Virus record (IMG/VR): IMGVR_UViG_3300013233_000195
Location: 36,624 to 100,623 of that record
Reading direction: 5' to 3' (one strand)
Source: a virus
Length of the DNA: 64,000 nt
Position 1 is the first letter of the stretch, and each line of letters starts with the position of its first letter. The notes under the pieces are model-generated. The model worked only from the letters and a program-made list of their open reading frames with translations. It was not told the origin of the DNA and ran no database searches. The position numbers and the translations under genes were made by a program. Positions 21,544 through 29,271 of the stretch are shown in pieces.

Positions 21544-22027
21544 GTTTAGCCCTTGTTATATCCTTCCCACGAAACTCAACCCCATACGTTTGATAGGCTT
21601 CTTTCAGCTCTTTTGCTTTTTCGGTTCCCATAAAGTATCTAACTAGCTTGAGATAGGTTGCCGCAAACTCTCGACCATGCCAGCTAGCTTTAGCTGGTCT
21701 AATAGTATGCGCTATCTCCTCCAAAAGCACGCCAATACGCCGAAACTCTCTAGGAGCCTTTATATAGAACCCTGTAATGGGATTCCAACCACCTTCTGCA
21801 CTCTGCCTCCCCCTACCATCATGTACCTTAATTTTCAGACTTTTGTAGGGGCAGAGGTTTTTGAGAAACCAGGGACTCGTTGTCACAAGGTCTACGAAGT
21901 CTTGACATACTTGAACAGAGACAAATTCGGGGAGATCTCTAAAAAGATGAAAAGTAACATTCTGTGCCTCATAAAACTTATCTCTCTGGTAATCCCTGTA
22001 AGTGTTCGAAAATGGACTCTTTCTCAT
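21530..22027 (-). CDS. Metallopeptidase-like protein, degenerate active site
   Basis: 165 aa. The segment LLEEIAHTIRPAKASWHGREFAATYLKLVRYFMG resembles small putative zinc hydrolases of actinobacteria and phages (HEIAH ... HGxxFxATxLxLV; written here in part). The first His of HExxH is Glu in this protein (EEIAH), so catalysis by the usual mechanism is doubtful. Located next to the primase. Role unknown. Confidence 0.55.
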   Translation of the reverse strand: MRKSPFSNTYRDYQRDKFYEAQNVTFHLFRDLPEFVSVQVCQDFVDLVTTSPWFLKNLCPYKSLKIKVHDGRGRQSAEGGWNPITGFYIKAPREFRRIGVLLEEIAHTIRPAKASWHGREFAATYLKLVRYFMGTEKAKELKEAYQTYGVEFRGKDITRAKHGKV

Positions 22028-22043
22028 AGCCTCCCCTATTTAT

Positions 22044-22120
22044 TTTGGTGTCCTGCATGGGAATCGAACCCATTTCTGGGGGTTGAAGGCCCCCGATCCT
22101 AACCAATAGACGAGCAGGAC
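22044..22120 (-). tRNA. tRNA-Glu (TTC)
   Basis: Complete cloverleaf with 7-bp acceptor stem (GTCCTGC/GCAGGAC), anticodon TTC in loop CCTTCAA, GGTTCGATTCC T arm, and encoded CCA at 22044-22046. Confidence 0.92.
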
Positions 22121-22344
22121 TATACACCTTTGCTATTTTCTTCTTTATCAATCCAATTTCCAATGTCTTGCAAAAGGGACGCACCGACAACAACGCAACC
22201 CCAGTAGAAGAAAAAGAAGGAGAAGAAAACTCCCAGAAAAGCTAAGACACCAACTTTTGATAAAATCAGTGGTAGAGAATACTTCACCAGGCAGAAAGCA
22301 CTCACAAGAAATGTGAGTATCTTTGCAACAATCTTTCTGGTCAT
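22120..22344 (-). CDS. Membrane protein
   Basis: 74 aa. Two or three hydrophobic segments (VAKILTFLVSAFCLV, VLAFLGVFFSFFFFYWGCVVV). First gene after the promoter at 22396; its stop touches the start of tRNA-Glu. Unknown role. Confidence 0.5.
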   Translation of the reverse strand: MTRKIVAKILTFLVSAFCLVKYSLPLILSKVGVLAFLGVFFSFFFFYWGCVVVGASLLQDIGNWIDKEENSKGV

Positions 22345-22395
22345 CTCCGCCCCCCTTTACTATGTTGGGGGAACTGGATTCTCTCCAGTCCCCCC

Positions 22396-22424
22396 ATTCT
22401 ACCACATCCAGAGCAGGATGTCAA
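22396..22424 (-). promoter_or_regulatory. Sigma70 promoter
   Basis: Minus strand TTGACA (22419-22424), 17-bp spacer, TAGAAT (22396-22401) with TGG. It starts the unit 22344-20220, including tRNA-Glu, the metallopeptidase-like gene and the primase. Confidence 0.8.
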
Positions 22425-22431
22425 GGAAAAA

Positions 22432-23247
22432 TTACCAACCCAGGTCGATCCCCGCCGTTAGGAGAGTCAAAGCCTGTACCTGCTCAGTCTCCAGCCGGTC
22501 ATACCTTACTCTCAGATCTAGATCAAGAGAAAGATACTTCACTAGAGCATACTCAAAGTCCATCTCTCCCTCAACCACGGAGTCGGCGAAATCTTCGTCC
22601 ACAGGGTAGAAGAGTTCAAGAGAACGGTTAAGAGTTAAGTTCTCCCACCAAGTAGGCAGAACACTTGTGGAAGACAGAAGAATCCCATAATCATTCCTTG
22701 GAGAGCTTTCTCCTGTGAAAACGGGATAATCTGAAACCGTTCGACGGTAGCGGAAGCCTAGCTCGTTGAACCCATTGTCATTCTGGACCTGATAAGCAAA
22801 ATCTGAGTCCAGGGTGTAAGGGTCAAAAGGCTCCACTACTTGCGTTCCATCGGCCTTGAAAACATTATCAATGCCTGTGGTGCCCCGAACGCGGGCAAGA
22901 ACGAAAGAGTTGCTTGTGGAGTCTCCTAGCGCCCTTCCAAGCGAAACAGCAAGCCTACCTCGGTTTAGAAATGGGTTCCGGTCCTCATTCTTACCATCGT
23001 GAGCACCATACTCCACGTCAATGGAGTAAAGGGTCTGTAGACCAATAAAGGTGAGAAAATCAACCTGATTCTGAAGTTGAAGTTCTCCGCGATAGGTGTA
23101 CTGCTCCTGGCCACCGCGTGCCCAGTTGTCATTGAAACTAGCCATACCCTGAAGTTCTACATCTCCTGCCGCGAAGGCACCTGTTGCCCAGCATACAATA
23201 GCTGAGGTCAAGGCACCTAGAATGAACCACTTGATCTTATTCTTCAT
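22432..23247 (-). CDS. Phage-encoded outer-membrane beta-barrel-like protein
   Basis: 271 aa. A signal peptide of about 26 residues ends in GAFA|AGD. The mature protein is a series of amphipathic strands rich in Tyr, Phe and Trp, and it ends in an aromatic residue (LLTAGIDLGW), as outer-membrane barrels do. It may fit a DUF481-like barrel. A phage-made barrel could exclude superinfection by replacing the receptor, or act at release. It directly follows the M23 peptidase gene. This is strong evidence for a Gram-negative host. Confidence 0.7.
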   Translation of the reverse strand: MKNKIKWFILGALTSAIVCWATGAFAAGDVELQGMASFNDNWARGGQEQYTYRGELQLQNQVDFLTFIGLQTLYSIDVEYGAHDGKNEDRNPFLNRGRLAVSLGRALGDSTSNSFVLARVRGTTGIDNVFKADGTQVVEPFDPYTLDSDFAYQVQNDNGFNELGFRYRRTVSDYPVFTGESSPRNDYGILLSSTSVLPTWWENLTLNRSLELFYPVDEDFADSVVEGEMDFEYALVKYLSLDLDLRVRYDRLETEQVQALTLLTAGIDLGW

Positions 23248-23808
23248 TTATTCCCTCCATAAAAGTCGGGGATTGATTGCTACGTTGTTGTCCAAAACCT
23301 CGTAATGCAAATGGTAGCCCCTGGCGTTGCCGGTATTTCCAACAGTTCCAAGTATATCCCCTTGAACTACTTCTTTGCCCTTATAGACATTTGTTCTGTC
23401 TAGATGGGCGTATACTGTCGCAAGACCATTCTGGTGATCTACACAGACAGTATTTCCATATCCAGGGTAATAGCCTACCTCAGTCACAACTCCTGTTGCG
23501 GTGACTTTGATGGGAGTTCCCCATGGAGAAGCAAGATCAATCCCGGTATGATCTCTGGTTCTTAGTTTCCCAAACCCCGCACTTACTGGACCGGGAACAG
23601 GCGGAGAAAGGGGAAGATGAGAAATAGACTTTTCTATGTCATATTCCACCCCCTGCATTGACTCAGTATTTTCTTTGAGTTGGAAGACCTCCTGCTCTAG
23701 GATAGTTACCCTCTGTGAGAGATCCTCTATATGGGACATGAAAAACCCAGCCCCAACAAAAAGTCCCCATGCAATAGCACAGAGGATGATAGCAAAGGTG
23801 TATCGCAT
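23248..23808 (-). CDS. M23 metallopeptidase, membrane-anchored
   Basis: 186 aa from ATG 23808. One N-terminal transmembrane helix (residues 4-24), a coiled coil (26-60), a proline-rich linker and an M23 (lysostaphin/LytM) domain. Zinc ligands are H87 and D91 (HTGID) and H168 (HLH, 166-168), with H135 in YAHLD. It should cut peptide cross-links in peptidoglycan, in lysis or at infection. The gene has its own AUG just after tRNA-Arg(TCT). Confidence 0.85.
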   Translation of the reverse strand: MRYTFAIILCAIAWGLFVGAGFFMSHIEDLSQRVTILEQEVFQLKENTESMQGVEYDIEKSISHLPLSPPVPGPVSAGFGKLRTRDHTGIDLASPWGTPIKVTATGVVTEVGYYPGYGNTVCVDHQNGLATVYAHLDRTNVYKGKEVVQGDILGTVGNTGNARGYHLHYEVLDNNVAINPRLLWRE

Positions 23809-23829
23809 TGCTTTGCCCCCAATAAAAAG

Positions 23830-23905
23830 TGGAAGCCCCGGTGGGATTCGAACCCACGGCTTGCTCATTAGAAGTGAGCCACTCTGTCCACTGAGTTACG
23901 GGGCC
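23830..23905 (-). tRNA. tRNA-Arg (TCT)
   Basis: Cloverleaf with anticodon TCT in loop CTTCTAA, T arm GTGGGTTCGAATCCCAC, encoded CCA at 23830-23832; the first acceptor pair is G-U. Confidence 0.9.
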
Positions 23906-23910
23906 TCTTA

Positions 23911-24273
23911 TTATTCTGACTCTTCTGCCCAGAAGTGAAGGATTCCGCCACCATCGAGCAAGAAGAAGGCGTCTTGTCCTTGTTTGTATACCGCTGTAAC
24001 CTTTCGCACGGGATTAAACTCATAGGGCTCAAGTCCATCCATATCCGAAGCATTCAGAGACCAGTGAACTAGCTCATCGTCAACTTCTTCCCCACCAAAC
24101 ACTCGAAAAGTGTCTTGTGAGGCAAAGGACATCATAAGGGTCTTCTGAGAAACCCTGGAGATCATCTGGATTTCTTGATTGACAAAGTAACCCAGTCCCT
24201 GGGCATTGGAACTCTCCGGCCAATCTACAAGAGTTGATCCAGTATCCATCTGAAAGCCAATGTGAGCTAGCAT
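23911..24273 (-). CDS. Hypothetical protein between tRNAs
   Basis: 120 aa from ATG 24273, six bases after GGAG; an ATG two codons upstream is too close to the GGAG. Mixed beta strands with a final aromatic, acidic end (FWAEESE). No family recognised. Confidence 0.5.
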   Translation of the reverse strand: MLAHIGFQMDTGSTLVDWPESSNAQGLGYFVNQEIQMISRVSQKTLMMSFASQDTFRVFGGEEVDDELVHWSLNASDMDGLEPYEFNPVRKVTAVYKQGQDAFFLLDGGGILHFWAEESE

Positions 24274-24292
24274 TGTCATCTCCTTTTAGTAG

Positions 24293-24368
24293 TGGCACCC
24301 CCGGCAGGAATCAAACCCGCATCTTCACGGTTCGTAGCCGTGTGCCTTGTTCATTAGACCACAGGGGC
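24293..24368 (-). tRNA. tRNA-Arg (ACG)
   Basis: Acceptor GCCCCTG pairs with CGGGGGT; anticodon arm is CACGGCTACGAACCGTG, anticodon ACG; encoded CCA at 24293-24295. Needs A34-to-inosine editing to read CGU, CGC and CGA. Confidence 0.88.
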
Positions 24369-24369
24369 A

Positions 24370-24732
24370 TTATAGCTTTTTGTACTCTTCCAGCGTTAGG
24401 GCATTGCTGGCTCCACTAGGGAAATGCCCCTCCATCATACGCAAGAACTCGGGGAGAGTAGGAACCGGAATCTCTTTCCACAGTTCAACTCCTTGATGGA
24501 ATCCTAGCCTCCAAAACCGAACCTTGTTGCCTCTCCGTTGCCACCGATAGCAAGGTCTGCCAAAATAACGGACATCTTCAAACTCTCTGATAGCAACCCT
24601 CTCAGTAGGGTATTGGGGGTCTCTTCCCCCCCACCTTACAGAAGGCTTTTTTTGCTTCGCTTTTCTATCCGCTACCTTCTTTTGCTGTCTACCTCTTTTT
24701 TTAGCAGCTTCATAGGGAAGGCTAGAATTCAT
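24370..24732 (-). CDS. Basic hypothetical protein
   Basis: 120 aa, very basic first third (KKRGRQQKKVADRKAKQKK), then Trp/Arg-rich strands (PCYRWQRRGNKVRFWRLGF). AAGGAGAAG precedes the ATG. Possible nucleic-acid binding; unknown. Confidence 0.55.
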   Translation of the reverse strand: MNSSLPYEAAKKRGRQQKKVADRKAKQKKPSVRWGGRDPQYPTERVAIREFEDVRYFGRPCYRWQRRGNKVRFWRLGFHQGVELWKEIPVPTLPEFLRMMEGHFPSGASNALTLEEYKKL

Positions 24733-24747
24733 CTTCTTCTCCTTATG

Positions 24748-24826
24748 TGGCGCACGGTATGGGATTTGAACCCACGATCACTGGATTGACAGTCCAGGGC
24801 CTTAGACCAGACTAGACTAACCGTGC
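24748..24826 (-). tRNA. tRNA-Asp (GTC)
   Basis: Acceptor GCACGGT/ACCGTGC, anticodon GTC in loop CTGTCAA, encoded CCA at 24748-24750. The D arm looks slightly expanded. Its first 10 bases overlap the end of the 24817 gene. Confidence 0.85.
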
Positions 24827-25404
24827 ATATTCTTTTTCAATAGTCTGCGTGTACAGTTTACTTGCCACTTTGCCTCTGCCCACCTTACTGACTCTCTCCG
24901 CGCATAAGAGAGGATGTTTTCAGCAAGGTCATAACAGGCTTTCGTTGTGTTTATTGCAGTAATAAGAGTAATCTGCTCTACTGCATTGGGGAGCAAGCGA
25001 AATAGTAAGTTCCTGTAGTTTTTAAGTTCTTTATCTGTGATCTCCCCAGCAATCCACCGTCGCTTTACCTTTATGGCCTCTTTGATCCCTCTGGCCTCGT
25101 CTATTACAAGCTCAAAAGATCTAGCCCAAACAGCGCGTTCCATAAAACGACAGCCAAGCTCATGCAGCAGAGGAGCCGGAATCAGTTTTGGGCGTAGTAC
25201 CACCCAAAGCAGGTCTGCATACCATTCCTCATCTCGTCTATTTGTAGGAACTACCAAGATTCTCGGATTCAGTAGATCTTGTGCTGTCCAGAACTTTTTA
25301 CTCTTAAGCAGTTCCCGTACCCGCCTCCGTGGATATCTGTAACACGGTCTCCAAGAAATGATATCTTCAGCCGTTACACGAAAAGACTTTTCATCAAAAG
25401 ACAT
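24817..25404 (-). CDS. Conserved phage hypothetical protein
   Basis: 195 aa. The pattern DIISWRPCYRY ... TAQDLL ... DLLWVVLRPKLIP followed by a helical alanine/arginine-rich end is found in a recurrent phage hypothetical family. The stop codon lies inside the 5' end of tRNA-Asp. CAGGAGCC precedes the start. Function unknown. Confidence 0.6.
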   Translation of the reverse strand: MSFDEKSFRVTAEDIISWRPCYRYPRRRVRELLKSKKFWTAQDLLNPRILVVPTNRRDEEWYADLLWVVLRPKLIPAPLLHELGCRFMERAVWARSFELVIDEARGIKEAIKVKRRWIAGEITDKELKNYRNLLFRLLPNAVEQITLITAINTTKACYDLAENILSYARRESVRWAEAKWQVNCTRRLLKKNMHG

Positions 25405-25405
25405 T

Positions 25406-26179
25406 TTAGGCTCCTGAATCTTCTTGTTGGGGCCAGTTAAGATATGCTACATGAGTAGTTCTTCGTCTTACGCCTCCAGTTCTGATCCCCTTTGCCATTG
25501 TGGGCGCAAGGGAAATCCAATCTAGATTCCAGAGGCTGTCTGCATTATCTCCATAAGTGAAGATTACTGGAATACCTTTCTCCCCACAGGTTGAAATGAG
25601 TTTGTCAACTTGACTCTTAATATGACTATACTTATTGCCTCTGTTCTTACTTGAGTAGCCCCTAGTTCCATGATAAGGAGGATCTAGAAATACAAGATCT
25701 CCTGGTTGTGGATCATAGGTGCCAGCCGAGCCACGAACGACAATAAGATCCTTTAACCGTGGAAGTGCTCGAATGGTTTTCTCAACTGGAAGATTGTGCT
25801 GTGGGTAAATCTTCCAAGAGGAAAGCTGACCAACTACGAAACTTGTAACATTAACACGGATATAAGCCTGCTCCCCAGGAGAGAGATTTGGAATCTCTCG
25901 AACATCGGTCTTGGGTTTGGCCTGTTTAACTATTTTATCCAATTCCCAAAGTCTCTTGGGAGTTATATGAGCTAAGGCCAGCCACAGTTGAACAACTGGT
26001 ATGGATGTATCTAACCCAAAGCCCGGTAAACCAGAGTTCAACCAATATGCTCCAGAGCCAAGAAAAGGCTCTACTACTATTCTAGTGCCTGATGGCGGAT
26101 CTCGGAGAAGTTTAAGAACTCTCGTTTTCGATCCTTGATATCTGAACAGTTTGAGAGGCTTCCCATCAGGTAGCTTCAT
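25406..26179 (-). CDS. Dam-like DNA adenine methyltransferase
   Basis: 257 aa from ATG 26179. D12-class N6-adenine methylase motifs: KLFRYQGSKTRVLKLL near the N-terminus, SAM-binding VEPFLGSGAYWLN, and catalytic DPPY in LVFLDPPYHGTRGYS. Overall length fits Dam family enzymes, though the recognition site cannot be predicted. Probably protects phage DNA or alters gene timing. Confidence 0.85.
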   Translation of the reverse strand: MKLPDGKPLKLFRYQGSKTRVLKLLRDPPSGTRIVVEPFLGSGAYWLNSGLPGFGLDTSIPVVQLWLALAHITPKRLWELDKIVKQAKPKTDVREIPNLSPGEQAYIRVNVTSFVVGQLSSWKIYPQHNLPVEKTIRALPRLKDLIVVRGSAGTYDPQPGDLVFLDPPYHGTRGYSSKNRGNKYSHIKSQVDKLISTCGEKGIPVIFTYGDNADSLWNLDWISLAPTMAKGIRTGGVRRRTTHVAYLNWPQQEDSGA

Positions 26180-26382
26180 TACTTGGCCTCTGAAGTTACA
26201 GCAGACTCCTTCGCCCACTCACTTTCTAGGATCTCTTCAATGTTGTCAATTGCTAGAGCAAACGTATCTATCATGGCAGCGTCCTCAAGAGAGTATTGGG
26301 CATGATCCTCAAAAAAGCCATACACTTCTTGCAAATTCCCTAAAGCCCTGGACAGACGAAAACGGATGTTTGAAGGCATCAT
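26179..26382 (-). CDS. Small helical protein
   Basis: 67 aa, MMPSNIRFRLSRALGNLQEV onward, all helical. Its stop overlaps the methylase start (shared base 26179), so the two are coupled. AGGGGAAAGC precedes ATG 26382. Confidence 0.5.
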   Translation of the reverse strand: MMPSNIRFRLSRALGNLQEVYGFFEDHAQYSLEDAAMIDTFALAIDNIEEILESEWAKESAVTSEAK

Positions 26383-26391
26383 AGCTTTCCC

Positions 26392-26583
26392 CTACTTTGT
26401 TAGAGTACGAGCAGGCATTACTCGGTTACGACGGCGAGTAGCCCTCCACAACTCTCTAGCAGCCCTCTCAGTCATTCCATTGAACTTCATCAAATGATGG
26501 ACCTTATGCTTCTCAAGAACGCCCTCAGTCTTGTACTTCTCCCGAGAAGGCTTCTTGTTACTCCCTCTTCCCTTCTTAGCCAT
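26392..26583 (-). CDS. Small basic protein
   Basis: 63 aa with a basic N-terminus (KKGRGSNKKPSREK) and an HTH-like segment (MKFNGMTERAARELW). AGGAGAAAGCC precedes the start. Possibly DNA- or RNA-binding. Confidence 0.5.
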   Translation of the reverse strand: MAKKGRGSNKKPSREKYKTEGVLEKHKVHHLMKFNGMTERAARELWRATRRRNRVMPARTLTK

Positions 26584-26602
26584 TGGCTTTCTCCTAAAAG
26601 GT

Positions 26603-26681
26603 TGGTGGAGGCGGTGGGATTCGAACCCACATCTTCAACGGCTTAAAAGGCCGGTACTCTGCGCAATTGAGTTACGCCTCC
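26603..26681 (-). tRNA. tRNA-Lys (TTT)
   Basis: Acceptor GGAGGCG/CGCCTCC, anticodon loop CTTTTAA, T arm GTGGGTTCGAATCCCAC, encoded CCA at 26603-26605. Confidence 0.92.
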
Positions 26682-26687
26682 AATTTT

Positions 26688-26763
26688 TGGAACCCCCAAC
26701 AGGATTTGAACCTGTATCCTCTGCTTAGGAGGCAGGAGCACTATCCCCTTGTGCTATGGGGGC
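26688..26763 (-). tRNA. tRNA-Arg (CCT)
   Basis: Acceptor GCCCCCA, anticodon arm CTGCCTCCTAAGCAG (anticodon CCT), encoded CCA at 26688-26690. Confidence 0.9.
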
Positions 26764-26791
26764 TTGAGCCTATTGAGCCGTTCGTGCGCCC

Positions 26792-26820
26792 ATTATACCA
26801 CGACGGGAGGGGGGAGTCAA
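26792..26820 (-). promoter_or_regulatory. Sigma70 promoter for tRNA/methylase unit
   Basis: Minus strand TTGACT (26815-26820), 17-bp spacer, TATAAT (26792-26797), extended -10 TGG. TTGACGCTTTTTTG lies upstream, as at 20161. It is placed to transcribe 26763-22432. Confidence 0.85.
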
Positions 26821-26855
26821 GCAAAAAAGCGTCAACCCCCCTCCCGGTTGTGACT

Positions 26856-26932
26856 TGGTGGCCTCCCTCGGACTCGAACCGAGATCTTTTCGGTTAAGGG
26901 CCGAAATCTTTGCGCAATTAAGTTAGAAGGCC
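26856..26932 (-). tRNA. tRNA-Lys (CTT)
   Basis: Acceptor GGCCTTC/GGAGGCC with wobble, anticodon loop CCCTTAA, T arm CTCGGTTCGAGTCCGAG, encoded CCA at 26856-26858. Confidence 0.9.
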
Positions 26933-26938
26933 AAAATA

Positions 26939-27026
26939 TGGCGGAAGGTGAGAGGTTCGAACTCTCGCTGGTGTTACCCAGGCTACAGTTTAGCAAACTG
27001 ACGCCTTTCCACTCGGCCAACCTTCC
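26939..27026 (-). tRNA. tRNA-Ser (GCT)
   Basis: Class II tRNA with a long variable arm; anticodon arm CAGTTTGCTAAACTG, acceptor GGAAGGT/ACCTTCC, encoded CCA at 26939-26941. Confidence 0.92.
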
Positions 27027-27030
27027 AAGA

Positions 27031-27118
27031 TGGCGGAAGAGGAGGGATTCGAACCCCCACAGGTGTTACCCCGACTACTGGGTTCAAGCCAGCTACATTA
27101 CCGTTCTGTCACTCTTCC
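27031..27118 (-). tRNA. tRNA-Ser (TGA)
   Basis: Class II tRNA, long variable arm; anticodon arm CTGGCTTGAACCCAG, acceptor GGAAGAG/CTCTTCC, encoded CCA at 27031-27033. Confidence 0.9.
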
Positions 27119-27206
27119 TGGCGGTAGAGGTAGGATTCGAACCTACGGAGCTATTACACTCACCTATTTTCGAGATAGGCGCATTAATCCTCTCTGCCAC
27201 TCTACC
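27119..27206 (-). tRNA. tRNA-Ser (CGA)
   Basis: Class II tRNA; anticodon arm CCTATCTCGAAAATAGG, acceptor GGTAGAG/CTCTACC, encoded CCA at 27119-27121. It directly abuts tRNA-Ser(TGA), and its first 5 bases overlap the end of the 27202 gene. Confidence 0.9.
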
Positions 27207-27957
27207 TAATACTTTCCATCCAAGTTTCTAAATCTACTTCCCAGTCTTCCTTTTGACTAAACAAAAGATTAGCATTTGGAGCCTGATTCTTGAGAAAGGG
27301 TGTATTCTTCCAAAGAATTAAGCCTTTCTTCTTTAATGCCGCCGCCGCATGATACAGGCCAGAGTCATTTGCTATGATGCCTTGGCAACCAGCGATCTCC
27401 GCAAGACAAGCTCGTATATTTCCAATGTGTGTTGGGGCAATAATATCATTGTCCAACATCCCATCTTGAGCCCGCCTAAGATCGTTGAGGCTGCCCACAA
27501 AATGAACAGCTAATCCTTTACGACGACAGAGTTCTGCTGCCTTTAGGTAAATCTTAGGACCAGGATCTTTGGAGAGTACATAGTTTACTCTCTCCAAGCC
27601 AGAACCACGAACGAAAACGATGTAATCTCGTTCTTCGATTGGCTCTACACAATCTACATAGGTCCATGGAGGATTCTCCTTATCAGGAGGACCAAAAGTC
27701 TCCCAAAGATACCTCCAATCTTCTATGTCCGTTCTTCGTGTGATGCTATCAGAAGTAAACTTCAATTCTCCTTCTGGCTCATCAATTCGGCGGATAAAAG
27801 GACAGTCCAAAAAGCACAACTTTACATATTGCTTCGTAAAGAGTAATGGGACTGGTTCACCAATTACCCGCGATAATCCTTGAATTGCTGGAGTACAGTT
27901 AATGAAGTTGCCTAATGCCCAACTTTTATGTTGGAGGACATAGAAATCACTGTCCAT
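27202..27957 (-). CDS. Glycosyltransferase family 9-like protein
   Basis: 251 aa from ATG 27957 (GGAGAGAGCTA upstream). GT-B fold features of ADP-heptose:LPS heptosyltransferase-like GT9 enzymes: GNFINCTPAIQGLSR near the N-terminus, a second Rossmann half with LAVHFVGSLNDLRRA, and the donor-site region CQGIIANDSGLYHAAAAL. It would transfer a sugar from a nucleotide donor. It forms an overlapping trio with a sulfotransferase and a methyltransferase, suggesting modification of a cell-surface or virion glycan. Confidence 0.75.
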   Translation of the reverse strand: MDSDFYVLQHKSWALGNFINCTPAIQGLSRVIGEPVPLLFTKQYVKLCFLDCPFIRRIDEPEGELKFTSDSITRRTDIEDWRYLWETFGPPDKENPPWTYVDCVEPIEERDYIVFVRGSGLERVNYVLSKDPGPKIYLKAAELCRRKGLAVHFVGSLNDLRRAQDGMLDNDIIAPTHIGNIRACLAEIAGCQGIIANDSGLYHAAAALKKKGLILWKNTPFLKNQAPNANLLFSQKEDWEVDLETWMESIR

Positions 27958-28654
27958 TAGCTCTCTCCTGGAGTTTGTGATAGAGTTCAAAGGTAGCAGT
28001 TTTAGCCATTCGATTTCTCGTTCTATACCATCTTGGATTGATGAAGTCTCTATCTAACTCTGCTCCAGCAAACTCCTGCAAATGATCTAGTTGTGAAGAT
28101 CTAGACAGTAGCTCCTTGTACTCTACAAAGCAGTATCTCTCGGGTTCTTCATCTGCCTCAACAAGCAAAAAAGCATATAGCTCGTTCCAGAACCTCTCAA
28201 GCTGCTGCCTGCTCGGTCCCGCTGCCCACTTTACCGTGTTAGTGATTGCTTCTGGAGGATAGCGAAAGACCACCACAAATCCAACTTTAACTCCTTTGCT
28301 CTGAAAAACCTGATCCCATGCTCTATGCGTTGCTGAACTTCTTGGATCTTTGTAGGCAAAGGGGGGGTGACACCACTTCTCCATCTCTTGTGTATGGGAC
28401 TTTGAGATTTTCTCTATGGGGGTAAACCCCTTTACCATTTGAGATCTCCAGGCTACATCCTTATGGCCTCCTAGCAGAGCCCCATTCAAGGTTACAAAGT
28501 CCAAGTCCTCATACAGTCCTTGGGGATTTCTTTGTGTAGGTGGTATTAGGTTTTCTCCTTGGAACCAACTCTTTCTAAAGAGCCCCGAGGTCATAGATGT
28601 GCCACTACCATCGTAGCCCAGAATCAAAAGGGACTTTTGTTGTTTATCCTTCAC
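27947..28654 (-). CDS. Sulfotransferase-like protein
   Basis: 235 aa. The N-terminal PAPS-binding loop is LLILGYDGSGTSMTSGLF (5'-phosphosulfate motif GSGTS). The 3'-phosphate-type region follows in VVVFRYPPEAI, and FAYKDPRSSATHRAW fits the family. It would transfer sulfate from PAPS to a carbohydrate or other acceptor. It overlaps both neighbours by about 11 bp, so the three proteins are made together. Phage-encoded sulfotransferases are uncommon. The substrate is unknown. Confidence 0.75.
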   Translation of the reverse strand: MKDKQQKSLLILGYDGSGTSMTSGLFRKSWFQGENLIPPTQRNPQGLYEDLDFVTLNGALLGGHKDVAWRSQMVKGFTPIEKISKSHTQEMEKWCHPPFAYKDPRSSATHRAWDQVFQSKGVKVGFVVVFRYPPEAITNTVKWAAGPSRQQLERFWNELYAFLLVEADEEPERYCFVEYKELLSRSSQLDHLQEFAGAELDRDFINPRWYRTRNRMAKTATFELYHKLQERANGQ

Positions 28655-29258
28655 CAGTCTTTATTCTCCACAGCATCGCTGAGTTAGTGCTTCTTCCTTC
28701 CTTGGGAACATGGGTTCTATGAGCAAAGGCATAAACCTCAAAGTTTTCCTCTACTAGTCTATCATAGTCATCTAAAGATCGTCCAACGCAGTTAGCCGAT
28801 CTTGCTCTTGTGTCAGTACACTCATAGATGAAGAGCCAAAGTGGGTGACTTTGTGCCATCCAAGCAAGGATCTTGGAAACACCTTCATCACTATTATGCT
28901 GCAAAACATTGGCTGTGAAGACCATATCCACATCCCAAAAGGGGGCTGGTGGAACCGTTGTCACAATCTCTCTTGGATAGTCTTTTGGAAACTCTGAGTA
29001 GTCCACCACATCTACACCTTGATAGTGCGCAGGGTGGAATAAAGAGCACATTCGACCAGTACCACAGCCAAAGTCTAAGACTTGCAGCTTTCGATTCCGA
29101 ACCTTCTTAGGGAGCATATCTCGGATAAACTCCCTCTTTGTCTGAACTACTTTGTGCTGCTCTTCTATAGAGTCTGCACAGTGTCCAACAGACTGTTCAC
29201 CAAGTTTAGTGTATTGTTGTTGCCAATACTCTACAACTTCCTTAGGTGATATACCCAT
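28644..29258 (-). CDS. Class I SAM-dependent methyltransferase
   Basis: 204 aa from ATG 29258. Motif I is LQVLDFGCGTGRM, followed by a Rossmann pattern (YQGVDVVDYS, VDMVFTANVLQH). This fits small-molecule or glycan methyltransferases. It is the first gene of the glycan-modifying trio and lies directly before the tmRNA. Substrate unknown. Confidence 0.8.
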   Translation of the reverse strand: MGISPKEVVEYWQQQYTKLGEQSVGHCADSIEEQHKVVQTKREFIRDMLPKKVRNRKLQVLDFGCGTGRMCSLFHPAHYQGVDVVDYSEFPKDYPREIVTTVPPAPFWDVDMVFTANVLQHNSDEGVSKILAWMAQSHPLWLFIYECTDTRARSANCVGRSLDDYDRLVEENFEVYAFAHRTHVPKEGRSTNSAMLWRIKTGEG

Positions 29259-29271
29259 CTTCTCTCCCATA

